DNA from: Rhodopirellula baltica SH 1
Lineage (GTDB): Bacteria > Planctomycetota > Planctomycetia > Pirellulales > Pirellulaceae
Assembly: GCF_000196115.1 (NCBI RefSeq)
Contig: NC_005027.1
Span: 6,382,001-6,446,000 of the forward strand
DNA: 64,000 nt
Reading direction: 5' to 3'
The notes below the pieces were generated by a model. The model ran no database searches. It saw nothing but the letters and a program-made list of their open reading frames with translations, and was not told the DNA's origin. Each line of letters begins with the position of its first letter. Within the stretch, counting starts at the first letter, position 1. This document shows, piece by piece, positions 44,737 through 53,751 of the stretch. The translations under genes and the position numbers were made by a program.

Positions 44737-46166
44737 GAGGAAACACCTGTTTCTGCGGCGGCAAGGGGATTTTTGTCATCCGCCACACGCACGGACGGTT
44801 TGGGCGTGGGCTGGACCAACGACTGAACGTAATGAACCAAGTCCCAAACGTCTCCAGGGGTCAAACCGGTTGTGCCCGCCGCCGACTCGCTCAAATCGAC
44901 GCCCGGCATCGGTGTGCCCGCGATTCCGTGCTGAATTCGGCGGAAAATCGTCTCGGGTTCATCGCCGCCACGCAGCACCCCGCCGGACAATCGCCGGGGT
45001 TGGATGATTCGCGGTGGCAACGCACCCGCCTTGCGGAAGGGTTTGACCGCATCGGCATCGGTCGGCGTGATTCCAATCCGCGTCGTGAACTCTTTGGTCC
45101 AATCATCCAAATCGTTCAGCGGCATACCACCCTGCCCCTCCGGTCCATGGCAACCTGCACAATTCGCGATCTGCCCACCGAACAACTTCGCACCGCGAGC
45201 GATTGAGGCGTGCAATTCATCGGCAGCACCGGGAATCGGTTCAGTAGGGACGGGAGCAACGGTTGTCTCGATCCACTCCCCCACAACACTTTGCAAAACA
45301 GAAATTGCGATGAGTTCCCCTTCGGTTGAGACGACATCAATTTCGACCGAATCCGATTCATCCACCTGCGGTTCGTCACGACTGGACTGATTCAGGTCCG
45401 TGAAAATGATATTCCCAGCCTCATCTTTGCCCGGATCGCTCTCTTTGCTGCTCGCTAATCGCAACCGCAAGTCATCGTTTGGCGGCGTTTCCTCGTATCC
45501 AAGATCATCGATCGCGACTGCCAACAGCTGACGTTCGACTTCGCCACGAATGGAGAGGTAGATCAAATAGTCGATCAATGCTTCGCGGTCCTCGGGTGCG
45601 ACGGTGGCAAACGAAGGCATGGGCGATCCGGGAATCCCGTTTTCCAGCAACCGTCTCAGGTCATCGCGAGTCGGTTTGGCATCTCGCTCGCTCGATTTCC
45701 ACTTGAATACACCGGCTCGGAAATCACGTGGGTAAGGCCATTGATACATCGATGCAGGACCGGTTCCGCTGCCCGAAACTCCGTGGCAGATGACGCAGTG
45801 TTCGGTGTACAGACCGCGGTGCACGTTCTCCGCGTCACTTTCGACAGATCCCGAGGCTTGTTGCAACCGTTCCAGCGACACCAGTTCAAGTTGTTCTCCG
45901 GTGAGATGATCTGACGGCCAAGTGGGCTCTTCCGGCGTTCCGAACAATTCGGCAATCACTAATTCCACATCGGCGAGAGCCGCATCGGTGGGAACATCGC
46001 GAGAGCGTTCAAGTGCCATCGCATGAACGCGATTGGATTCAAACTCCATTGTGCTGTCGCTGCAGCCGAACCCGACGGGAAGGCAGCACGCGGCGGCCAG
46101 CAACCAAAGACGTGAGTGGGGCCCAAACAACGAAGAAATCCTTGCACTAGAAAACGAGTCGAACAC
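44733..46166 (-). CDS. Exported dihaem cytochrome c
   Basis: A 477-aa protein with a hydrophobic N-terminal segment (WLLAAACCLPVGFGCS; a cysteine after it may be lipidated). Two haem-binding sites are seen: 'YTEHCVICHGVSGSGTGPASMYQWPYPRDFRAGVFKWKS' and 'IANCAGCHGPEGQGGMPLNDL', each with a later methionine ligand region ('GSPMPSFATV', 'GTPMPGVDLS'). Cytochromes of this build often feed electrons to a haem-copper oxidase. First gene of the ctaA/ctaB operon. Confidence 0.88.
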   Translation of the reverse strand: MFDSFSSARISSLFGPHSRLWLLAAACCLPVGFGCSDSTMEFESNRVHAMALERSRDVPTDAALADVELVIAELFGTPEEPTWPSDHLTGEQLELVSLERLQQASGSVESDAENVHRGLYTEHCVICHGVSGSGTGPASMYQWPYPRDFRAGVFKWKSSERDAKPTRDDLRRLLENGIPGSPMPSFATVAPEDREALIDYLIYLSIRGEVERQLLAVAIDDLGYEETPPNDDLRLRLASSKESDPGKDEAGNIIFTDLNQSSRDEPQVDESDSVEIDVVSTEGELIAISVLQSVVGEWIETTVAPVPTEPIPGAADELHASIARGAKLFGGQIANCAGCHGPEGQGGMPLNDLDDWTKEFTTRIGITPTDADAVKPFRKAGALPPRIIQPRRLSGGVLRGGDEPETIFRRIQHGIAGTPMPGVDLSESAAGTTGLTPGDVWDLVHYVQSLVQPTPKPSVRVADDKNPLAAAETGVSS

Positions 46167-46691
46167 CTAATCGGAGCACATTTGCCCCGAGGAGCCAACC
46201 GGAAAAAAAGACGCAGGGAAACGGGGTGCGTCAATCCGTTCATCTTCATGATTCTCCGCAGAGCGAACCTGCCACCGCATGCTCGAAGTTCTGAGCGTGT
46301 GATATGTAATGCAAATCGCAATGATCGGCTCGACCGACATGGTGCAAACAGGAGGTTGCAAACCAAAGTTTCGATCGAAACGCAGGCTGCGAAAGCTCTC
46401 GACCAGCGGAAAACGATCTCCGCCAACGAGACGACGGAACAAGCAAAGCGAATTGCAGCGAAAGGTGATTCCACGAATTGGCTGACACTCTTGCACTACC
46501 AGCAGGCCGCCCCGATTGCCATGCAGTCATTCATGTTGGCGATTGCCAGCGACCAGACTGCCCATGCCGACCGAAAAGCCGTCTAATCGAACGCCCGTCC
46601 GAACAACGATCTCATTATAAGCAATCACCGACGAATACGACGCAGTGCAAAAATGCGATGGACGCTGATGCTCGCTGAGAAGCAACGAGCG
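46167..46691. other. Gap of about 520 bases, no supported gene
   Basis: Lies between the start of the cytochrome c gene and the end of the glycosyltransferase gene. It must hold the promoter of the oxidase-assembly operon. A plus-strand frame (46116-46586) overlaps the cytochrome start and has the composition of a chance frame. No hairpin or repeat seen. Confidence 0.5.
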
Positions 46692-47927
46692 TCAGCCCAG
46701 TCGGCCGCGCCAGGTGACTTGGCGACCTCGGAGGTGATTCCAGAACGCCCACCACTGGATCAGTAGGAAGCCGAGGATGGCGATCGGATGGAGGATCGCT
46801 CCGGCAATGCTTTGACGCAAACGGAATGCGGCGATCAGTCGAGGTACGTAACTCACCAAAATCGCGATCCAGCTGACCAAGATTCCAATCACGATCGATG
46901 TTGGAACCGGCAAACCTTCCGCGATCAAGCTCGATCGTTCCGCAAATGCGATTGCCAGCGTGATCCAAGGCAACAGATTGGCTCCGCCTAAAAGAATCGT
47001 GAACGGAATCAACAACCGTGAATTCGCGATGCCCTCGTGAGCATTCTTGAGCAGTCCCTGCACGACCTCGCCAGTCGTTGTGTACATCCGGCACTTGGCC
47101 CAACGCGATCCATCCACGCAGTCCGTCAGCATTCCATTTTCGCGATACGCTTTGGGTAACTTCAGCCCATCGTGGCGGCTGGATCGAATCGCAGCGTGGG
47201 TTCCCGCCGCTTGATAGGCATCTTGTGTCGTGAAGAACAGCTGTCCACATCCGGATGCGTACGCGGGATGGTTGCTGCCTCGCATGCGAGCGAATGGCAA
47301 GTAAGAAAGCAAAATGAAATGCATCATCGGGATCAGCAATTTCTCCGCGAGCGTGCCGGTCACTTGCCGAGGGAATGCACTGAGCAAGCCGATGTGGCCG
47401 CCATCGTGTAGAACCCTTCGTCGTTGGCAAAGACCGATGATAGCGGTTGGTTCCAGTCGCACGTCGGCATCCAAAAACAACAAGTGCTCGAATTTGGCAT
47501 GCTGAGCCAATCGGTAACAAGCATGTTGCTTTCCGTTCCAACCTTCCGGCAAGTCGATGCCCTCGATCAACTCGACACGCCGATCTTGTTGCATCAGTTC
47601 GCGGACGATCGCGCCTGTTTGATCAGTCGAGCCATCGTCGAGCACGATGACTTCGAGGGTGACTTGCACGGACTGCAAAATGGATTCAACGCAATCGCGG
47701 ATCGAACCCTCTTCGTTTCTCGCTGGGATCAACACCGATACGCCAGGTGGACTAGCCTCGTTAGTTTGACTGGCCTCGTCAGGTTCGTTCGCCTTGCTCG
47801 CGTCCGCAGTCTCGCCATCCATGAAAAGGGATAGGTTGGAAACGAACATCCCAGCTGCCAAAGTGGCCAGTGCCAGCGAGACGAATGGTAAGACGGCGAC
47901 GATGAGCCATTGAAGCCAAGCGATCAT
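46692..47927 (-). CDS. Membrane glycosyltransferase family 2, CrtQ-like
   Basis: About 411 aa from ATG 47927 (MIAWLQWLIVAVLPF; ATGA overlap with the upstream acyltransferase). Motifs are 'VSVLIPARNEEGSIRDCVESIL', 'VIVLDDGSTDQT' and 'LPEGWNGKQHACYRLAQ' followed by 'HLLFLDADVRL' (DxD-type). 'P-x-GW-x-GK-x-x-AC' is typical of CrtQ and hopanoid-associated transferases. Three C-terminal helices follow. With the neighbouring acyltransferase, desaturase and aldehyde dehydrogenase it probably glycosylates a carotenoid acid. Confidence 0.82.
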   Translation of the reverse strand: MIAWLQWLIVAVLPFVSLALATLAAGMFVSNLSLFMDGETADASKANEPDEASQTNEASPPGVSVLIPARNEEGSIRDCVESILQSVQVTLEVIVLDDGSTDQTGAIVRELMQQDRRVELIEGIDLPEGWNGKQHACYRLAQHAKFEHLLFLDADVRLEPTAIIGLCQRRRVLHDGGHIGLLSAFPRQVTGTLAEKLLIPMMHFILLSYLPFARMRGSNHPAYASGCGQLFFTTQDAYQAAGTHAAIRSSRHDGLKLPKAYRENGMLTDCVDGSRWAKCRMYTTTGEVVQGLLKNAHEGIANSRLLIPFTILLGGANLLPWITLAIAFAERSSLIAEGLPVPTSIVIGILVSWIAILVSYVPRLIAAFRLRQSIAGAILHPIAILGFLLIQWWAFWNHLRGRQVTWRGRLG

Positions 47928-48775
47928 TGAAATTGATCTCCATGGCCGGCTTGGAATGATTGACCGGTCATCCAAGACTTCAAGCGTCTCGCCGTGTCAT
48001 ACATTCCGGAGGCCCCACGTTTGCCTCGCAATAGATTTTCAAATGGTTCGCTGGATCGATCAATGCAAAGTTTTGCCAGTCGCGACTGACTGAATCGAAG
48101 ACGCTCGGTGAGTTCGTCTGTCCAATGTTGTTTGTCCCAATCGTTCGCGGTGGGGATTGAGATCACATCGCCAAAGCGAAACAGGACCAACGGCAATCGA
48201 TCGTCCCAGAACACATACTCCATCGCCAAAGGCACGACCCAGCCCCGATCGAGTTTCGAGCACACATGTGATAGACCGGGCATCAATTCGGCCTCGTGAT
48301 CGCGAACGTCAGCGAAGCGACCTTCCGGTGTGACCCATAGCGCGCTGTGATCTCGCCGGAACAATGCCGCCGTGGTCTTCAGGAATTGGGCTGCCCCGCG
48401 ATTCGAATCTGATTGCACGCCAAAGAAACCGAGTTTTTCAAACACCTTGTATTGCTCCAAGGCTTCCGCATCGATTGGCGCGTAAAACTGTCGAGGCGCG
48501 AGCAGTCGTTCGTTGATGAAGTGTGCCAGCAGCGGATCCCACCACGAGGCATGGTTGCTGTAAACGATCAGCGGAACGCTGCCGTCATCCAGCGGTGAAC
48601 GCTGCGTCTGTTCTGGCAACGGGGTTGCCATCGATTCGAATTGAGACCTCAGTCCTGTCTCACGAGCGAACGCGATCGCATGAAAGTTGCGACGGAGGTA
48701 AGAGTGTAGGAATCGATGGAATCCGTTCTGAAACCAATCCGCTGGTTTCGCAATGACATCCGACTCAGACGTCAC
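47924..48775 (-). CDS. PlsC-type acyltransferase
   Basis: A 283-aa acyltransferase. The HX4D motif is in 'IVYSNHASWWDPLLAHFI', and 'LWVTPEGRFADVRDHEAELMPGLSHV' matches the substrate-binding EGxR-type motif. It overlaps the genes on both sides by four bases. In this context an acyl transfer to the carotenoid glucoside (CrtO-like step) is a reasonable inference; a phospholipid role is the alternative. Confidence 0.82.
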   Translation of the reverse strand: MTSESDVIAKPADWFQNGFHRFLHSYLRRNFHAIAFARETGLRSQFESMATPLPEQTQRSPLDDGSVPLIVYSNHASWWDPLLAHFINERLLAPRQFYAPIDAEALEQYKVFEKLGFFGVQSDSNRGAAQFLKTTAALFRRDHSALWVTPEGRFADVRDHEAELMPGLSHVCSKLDRGWVVPLAMEYVFWDDRLPLVLFRFGDVISIPTANDWDKQHWTDELTERLRFSQSRLAKLCIDRSSEPFENLLRGKRGASGMYDTARRLKSWMTGQSFQAGHGDQFQ

Positions 48776-50376
48776 GCGAATTTTCCGTTGGTGACGTCTT
48801 GGTCCAACGAGTCCGCAGCGATCCAGCCGCTCATTAGAACCATTGGCATGCCAGGTCCGGGGTGTGCCGCACCGCCGGCCAAGTACAGGCCATGCAGATC
48901 TTTGCGGCGGTTGCCAGGTTTAAACGCACCGGTGAATTTTCCATGGCTGGCCAAACCATAAATGGCGCCGTTGAGAACGCGGTAACGGTTGTGGATGCCC
49001 TCGGGGGTCAGCGAATCTTCTGTGACGATCGCATCACGAAGGCCCTCCATCCCGGCGGTCCGTTCCAATTTGTCCAAAATCACGTCGCGGTAACCCGGCA
49101 GCATCGCTTTCCAATCATGACCGGGACGCAGGTACGGAGTGTGAACCAAGATGTACAGCGATTCACAACCGTCCGGTGCCACATCGGGTTCGCTGATCGC
49201 GGGAGCACACACATATGCGGTTGGATCGGGTGCCGGTTGCCCTTTTTTGTAGATGTAATCGAATTCTTCTTCGGGATCTTTGGAGAACACAAAGTTGTGA
49301 TGCAGCAATTGTTCGTAACGCCGGTTCAGTCCCAAATACAGGACAACGCCGCTGCAGGCGGCTTCGTAGCGATTGGACTTTTCAAACTTGGTCGACTCCG
49401 GTGTACCGCTGAGTAATTCGCGATAGGTACGAACGGCGTCGCAGTTACTCACCACGGCATCGCAGGCAATCGTTTCGCCACCCGCGGTGGTCACGCCGCT
49501 GACGGATCCACCGCCGGTTTCGATCCGAAGGATGTCGGTTCCGGTTCGAATGTCGACGCCGAGTTCACCAGCGAGTTTTGACAAGGCTTCGGGGACCGCT
49601 CGCGTGCCGCCGATCGGATACCAGATGCCTTCTTCGGTTTGCATGTGAGCGATGCTGCACAACACGGCCGGCGATGCGTAGGGCGATGACCCAACGTACT
49701 GAGTGAAGTGATCCATCATCTGTGACACGCGATGTTCCGGAACGTGTGACCGGACGATGGAAGCAACACTGCGTCCCATTTTTAGTGAAAGAACATCCTT
49801 CAGAACCGCGGCGGAGAAAGCACCACCGACTTCCATCGTGTCCGCCAAACCACCGATCGATCGCCAAAAGAAGAAACGATCGGAGACGCCGTGAAGTTGT
49901 TTGCTTCGTTCGATGAACGATTCGTAGCCTTGACCGGTCGACTCACCACCGGTGAAGTCACGCAGGTGGCGTTTCATCTGATCGACGTCGGCGACCAAAT
50001 CCAGCACCGTGTTCTCGGTGGTGCCGGATTGCGGGGTGGCTTCGAAAAAGCACCGCCACTGTGGATCCAACGCGACAAGTTCCAGGTAGTCCTCCATCTT
50101 CCGGCCAGCTTCGGTGAAAACTCGCTTGAGAACGCTGGGCAGCGTTAAGATTGTCGGCCCCATATCAAACCGGTAGCCCTTGGTCTGGTGCACGGCCGCT
50201 TTGCCACCGACCCAATCATTTTTGTCGCACAGAGTGACTTTGTGACCGCGCGCGGCCAACACGCAGGCGGATGACAATCCGGCCAACCCACCGCCAACGA
50301 CAACCACGTGTTGCGGATTGGAGGTTTTCTCGGCTGGGGCGAAGGGTTCATTTGCGGCGGATTGGGTGGCGATCAT
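48772..50376 (-). CDS. Carotenoid desaturase/oxygenase (CrtI/CrtN/CrtP family)
   Basis: A 534-aa FAD enzyme. The N-terminal dinucleotide fold is 'HVVVVGGGLAGLSSACVLAARGHKVTLCDKNDWVGGKA', with 'GYRFDMGPTILTLPSVL' and the closing 'LYLAGGAAHPGPGMPMVLMSGWIAADSL'. These are the standard marks of phytoene/squalene-type desaturases and their oxygenase relatives. Which reaction (desaturation or terminal oxidation) it does cannot be told. It overlaps the acyltransferase gene and starts 64 bases after the aldehyde dehydrogenase. Confidence 0.9.
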   Translation of the reverse strand: MIATQSAANEPFAPAEKTSNPQHVVVVGGGLAGLSSACVLAARGHKVTLCDKNDWVGGKAAVHQTKGYRFDMGPTILTLPSVLKRVFTEAGRKMEDYLELVALDPQWRCFFEATPQSGTTENTVLDLVADVDQMKRHLRDFTGGESTGQGYESFIERSKQLHGVSDRFFFWRSIGGLADTMEVGGAFSAAVLKDVLSLKMGRSVASIVRSHVPEHRVSQMMDHFTQYVGSSPYASPAVLCSIAHMQTEEGIWYPIGGTRAVPEALSKLAGELGVDIRTGTDILRIETGGGSVSGVTTAGGETIACDAVVSNCDAVRTYRELLSGTPESTKFEKSNRYEAACSGVVLYLGLNRRYEQLLHHNFVFSKDPEEEFDYIYKKGQPAPDPTAYVCAPAISEPDVAPDGCESLYILVHTPYLRPGHDWKAMLPGYRDVILDKLERTAGMEGLRDAIVTEDSLTPEGIHNRYRVLNGAIYGLASHGKFTGAFKPGNRRKDLHGLYLAGGAAHPGPGMPMVLMSGWIAADSLDQDVTNGKFA

Positions 50377-50440
50377 CTGGGGCTTTCGATCCGTGGGGAA
50401 ACGTTCCGGGCAAATGTGGGCGGCTTCAATTCGAAACGCC

Positions 50441-51940
50441 CTACTTTTTTAATGCACGCCACCGGGAGGCGGCAGTGGTGACGCGGCGGAGAGCTGCAAT
50501 TCGCCGCCCCCAGCCCTCGCTGTGGGACAATTGCAGCACGCCGGACAACAACTCGGCGTCTGCATCGTTTCGAGGTGACAAGTGCATTGCCACGCGACCG
50601 CGCCGAGTCGCGATGACTCGACACCCCGTCATCGCGAGCAACCCTTCCGGGCCTCGGGTCACTCCAAAGCCACTTTGCCCACGTCCGCCAAAGGGTAAAC
50701 GCGGATCGGCCGTTGGTGCGACCATATCGTTGATCGTGACCACGCCCACATCCAGACGTTCCGCACACTCGCGTGCCTCGGACACCGGACCAAAAACGGA
50801 GGCTGCCAAACGGTAAGGGCATTCGTTGACCATCCGGATAGCTTGTTCGATTTTTTGAACCGGTATGATCGAGATGACCGGCGCGAACACATCGCTTTGC
50901 AAAATTGCGTGATCGTCCGGCACGTTTTGAAGCACCACCGGATGCATCTTGCCCGTGTTGCGAAGTCTTCCCGCGTTGTATTGACCGAGGCTATCTTCAG
51001 CACCGTTTTCAAGAGCGTTGTCGATTAGGTCGGCAACGCCGGAACGTGCTGCCGGGTGAACGGACACTTCGGTCGCATCTCGCAGGCGATTGATGAGTCG
51101 GTGTGTGATTTCCGACGTCGTTGGATGATTGAGAATGATCAATCGTCGCGGGCCGATGCAGGTCGCTCCGCTGTTGAACAGCAACCCAAACGCCAAGGAA
51201 TCAATCACGCGATTCACATCTGCACCGGGCAGAGCAATCGCCGCGTCGACGCCCGACAATTCCACGATCGATGGAGTGAGTGTTTCAGCCGATTGTCTAA
51301 GGACCCGTTTTCCAGTTTGCGCTGATCCAGTCAGGACGACCAAGCCAACGCCCTTGGATTGCGCTTCGATTGCCGCCTCGGTGGAGGAGCCCAGCGAGGT
51401 GACGGCGGACTCCGGAACACCCGCCGCGACAAATGCGGCGACCAGTTCCGCGGAGACGGCTTCCGATCCGGGAGCCGGTTTGAGCCAAACGTGATTGCCG
51501 GCGGCCAGGGCCTGGGCCATTTGCACTCCCGGCAAAAGCAACGGGTAATTCCACGTTCCGAGGATCAGAACGCGCCCCAGCGGGACTCGCTGGACAACGC
51601 TGCGGACACCCCACATCCACACCGGACGACCCGTCAAACCGACCTTTCGGGGTGCGAGCGTTTTCCTGCCGTGCTTGCCGATCCACCGCAATGCGTCGCA
51701 CAAGGGGATCAATTCCGACGCCACCGTTTCTGCGTCATCGGTGCGTTGTTCGCTTCGACTCAAGCGTGTCAACTGATCGACTCGTGATGCGATTTCGTCG
51801 CGTGCTCGACCCACAATTTGACATCGCTTGCGAATCGACCACGTAGCCCAGTTTGAACCGCCGTGATAACCTATCCGCTCCGCACCAGGACGGTTTGAGT
51901 TCGCGTTTTCTGACGTGGCGACCTGGGGTGCGTTGTTCAA
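50441..51940 (-). CDS. Aldehyde dehydrogenase, carotenoid-locus (AldH-like)
   Basis: About 499 aa with the TTG at 51940 as start, which avoids overlap with the divergent nitroreductase gene; the frame is open to 52111. Motifs: 'LILGTWNYPLLLPGVQMAQALAAGNHVWLKPAPGSEAVS', glutamate in 'VELSGVDA', catalytic cysteine in 'LFNSGATCIGPRRLIILNHP', and 'DPRLPFGGRGQSGFGVTRGPEGLLAMT'. In the staphyloxanthin pathway an aldehyde dehydrogenase makes the carotenoid carboxylic acid that CrtQ glycosylates, which fits the gene order here. Confidence 0.9.
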   Translation of the reverse strand: MNNAPQVATSENANSNRPGAERIGYHGGSNWATWSIRKRCQIVGRARDEIASRVDQLTRLSRSEQRTDDAETVASELIPLCDALRWIGKHGRKTLAPRKVGLTGRPVWMWGVRSVVQRVPLGRVLILGTWNYPLLLPGVQMAQALAAGNHVWLKPAPGSEAVSAELVAAFVAAGVPESAVTSLGSSTEAAIEAQSKGVGLVVLTGSAQTGKRVLRQSAETLTPSIVELSGVDAAIALPGADVNRVIDSLAFGLLFNSGATCIGPRRLIILNHPTTSEITHRLINRLRDATEVSVHPAARSGVADLIDNALENGAEDSLGQYNAGRLRNTGKMHPVVLQNVPDDHAILQSDVFAPVISIIPVQKIEQAIRMVNECPYRLAASVFGPVSEARECAERLDVGVVTINDMVAPTADPRLPFGGRGQSGFGVTRGPEGLLAMTGCRVIATRRGRVAMHLSPRNDADAELLSGVLQLSHSEGWGRRIAALRRVTTAASRWRALKK

Positions 51941-51968
51941 AACAATCTTGTAAAGCGTTGGATGGAAG

Positions 51969-52574
51969 ATGGCAGTCAACGAAACGGATCTGGAAGTATT
52001 GCCCGTCATCGCTGATCGATGGAGCCCGTATCGATTTGACGGGCGTGAAGTCGAAGATGACAAGTTGCGTCGGTGCTTGGAAGCCGCTCGTTGGGCCGCC
52101 AGCAGTTTCAATGATCAGCCTTGGTCATGGATTGTCGCACGTCGCCAAGACGGTGAAGCGTTCGAGGCAATGTTGCAGTGTCTATTAGAAGCCAACCGTG
52201 ATTGGGCGTCGCGAGCCGGAGTGTTGATTTGCACCGTCATTCGCACCAATTTTTCGTACAACCAAAAACCGAACCGTGTCGCTTTGCATGACCTTGGTGC
52301 GGCGGCTGCTCAGATGTCACTGCAAGCGACCTCGATGGGTTTGCAGGTGCATCAAATGGCCGGTGTCAATTTGAGCCAAGTTCGAGGCCAATACCAGCTT
52401 CCCGAAGGTTATGAACCGGCCACCGCGATTGCCATCGGGTATGCCGACGAACGTGAACCCAACACCGACGCCGAACAAGTCTTGGAAGACCGTCAAAGCG
52501 GCGTCCGGGAAAGAACTCCATTGAAGAATCAAGTCTTCATGGATGCATTCGGGCAATCTGCACCTTGGTTGTGA
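51969..52574 (+). CDS. Nitroreductase-family protein
   Basis: A 201-aa FMN-dependent oxidoreductase of the nitroreductase fold: '[40 protein letters not shown]' at the N-terminus (the flavin-binding R-S-x-R-x-F-type region is modified), '[28 protein letters not shown]' and '[11 protein letters not shown]'. It is divergent from the aldehyde dehydrogenase and the sigma-54 activator begins five bases after its stop. The true substrate is unknown. Confidence 0.87.
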   Translation: MAVNETDLEVLPVIADRWSPYRFDGREVEDDKLRRCLEAARWAASSFNDQPWSWIVARRQDGEAFEAMLQCLLEANRDWASRAGVLICTVIRTNFSYNQKPNRVALHDLGAAAAQMSLQATSMGLQVHQMAGVNLSQVRGQYQLPEGYEPATAIAIGYADEREPNTDAEQVLEDRQSGVRERTPLKNQVFMDAFGQSAPWL

Positions 52575-52578
52575 TTTC

Positions 52579-53730
52579 GTGAGTTCTCGAGGACAGCTCC
52601 TGCCTGGCGTTATCGGCCATTCGCCCGCGATGCGTGAAGTTGATCGCGTGACGCGAAAGGTCGCGGTGAGCAATGCGTCGGTGCTGATCCTTGGAGAAAC
52701 CGGAACGGGCAAAGAACTGATCGCTTCAGCGGTGCACCGATTGAGTCACCGTAGTGGTGGCCCGTTCGTCAAAGTCAACTGCGGTGCCCTGAGCGAGAGT
52801 CTGCTGGAAAGCGAATTGTTCGGGCACGTGCGAGGTGCCTTCACCGGCGCCGTCGCCAACCGAGCCGGTCGTTTTGAAGCCGCCGACGGGGGCAGCATCT
52901 TTCTCGATGAGATCAACTCCACCACGTTGACGTTGCAGGTCAAGCTTCTGCGAGTACTGCAGGAAAAAGAGTTCGAACGAGTTGGAGACACGTCGAGTCA
53001 TCGCACCGACGCGAGAATCATCGCGGCCAGCAACCGCGACTTGATGCGTCAGGTGCAACTGGAAGAGTTTCGGGAAGACCTTTATTGGCGTCTGAACGTG
53101 GTGCCGATCGAGCTACCTGCATTGCGGCACCGTCGCGAAGATATTCCGGCGCTCGTGGCGTTTTTCTTGGATCACTACAACGAAGTCAACGACCGATATG
53201 TATCGCACTTGGGTCCGGGCGTGATGCGTGCATTGCAGGATTACCACTGGCCGGGGAACGTTCGCGAACTTCAAAACTATGTTGAGCGAGCGGTGGTGAT
53301 GAGCGACACCGACGAATTGGTGCTGGACGCATTGCCGTTGTGTGTTCGCGATCCTCACCACAGTGCACCGGTTCGCGAATTGAACAGCGCCGCAGGCGTG
53401 TTGCAGGCACCGCCGGTTTCCAACGGGATGAATGAAGTGCGTCCGAGCGACGTCGCACCCGGAGCACCCGCTGGTGCAAACGCGGCACTCGACATCAATC
53501 GAATGGATCTGAAAACACTCGCTCGAATTGTCGTTCAGCGTGGTTTGGACGAAGCCGACGACGCCGAAGATTTACACTCGGTCGTCGTCGACCAAGTTGA
53601 ACGCGAATTGATTTCGCAGTTGCTGCTGCGTTGCGGTGGAGTGCAGACCAAAACCGCGTCGCGTCTCGGGATGAACCGGAACACGTTGTCCAAAAAGATG
53701 AAAGACTACGGTCTGAACCTGGACGATTGA
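52579..53730 (+). CDS. Sigma-54-dependent transcriptional activator without sensor domain
   Basis: About 383 aa from GTG 52579 (frame open from 52543). AAA+ domain begins almost at once: '[40 protein letters not shown]' (Walker A), 'GAFTGA' (sigma-54 contact loop, in '[17 protein letters not shown]'), '[33 protein letters not shown]' (Walker B) and '[18 protein letters not shown]'. The Fis-type HTH is '[26 protein letters not shown]'. No receiver, GAF or PAS domain is present, so it may be controlled by expression or partner binding. Confidence 0.93.
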   Translation: MSSRGQLLPGVIGHSPAMREVDRVTRKVAVSNASVLILGETGTGKELIASAVHRLSHRSGGPFVKVNCGALSESLLESELFGHVRGAFTGAVANRAGRFEAADGGSIFLDEINSTTLTLQVKLLRVLQEKEFERVGDTSSHRTDARIIAASNRDLMRQVQLEEFREDLYWRLNVVPIELPALRHRREDIPALVAFFLDHYNEVNDRYVSHLGPGVMRALQDYHWPGNVRELQNYVERAVVMSDTDELVLDALPLCVRDPHHSAPVRELNSAAGVLQAPPVSNGMNEVRPSDVAPGAPAGANAALDINRMDLKTLARIVVQRGLDEADDAEDLHSVVVDQVERELISQLLLRCGGVQTKTASRLGMNRNTLSKKMKDYGLNLDD

Positions 53731-53751
53731 TCGCGAGCTTTCTGGGCTGGT

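Noticed and set aside
46116-46586. 156-codon plus-strand frame in the gap before the cytochrome c operon
   Set aside because: It begins inside the cytochrome c gene on the other strand, and the product is Arg/Ala-rich without hydrophobic or domain pattern. It could not be supported.
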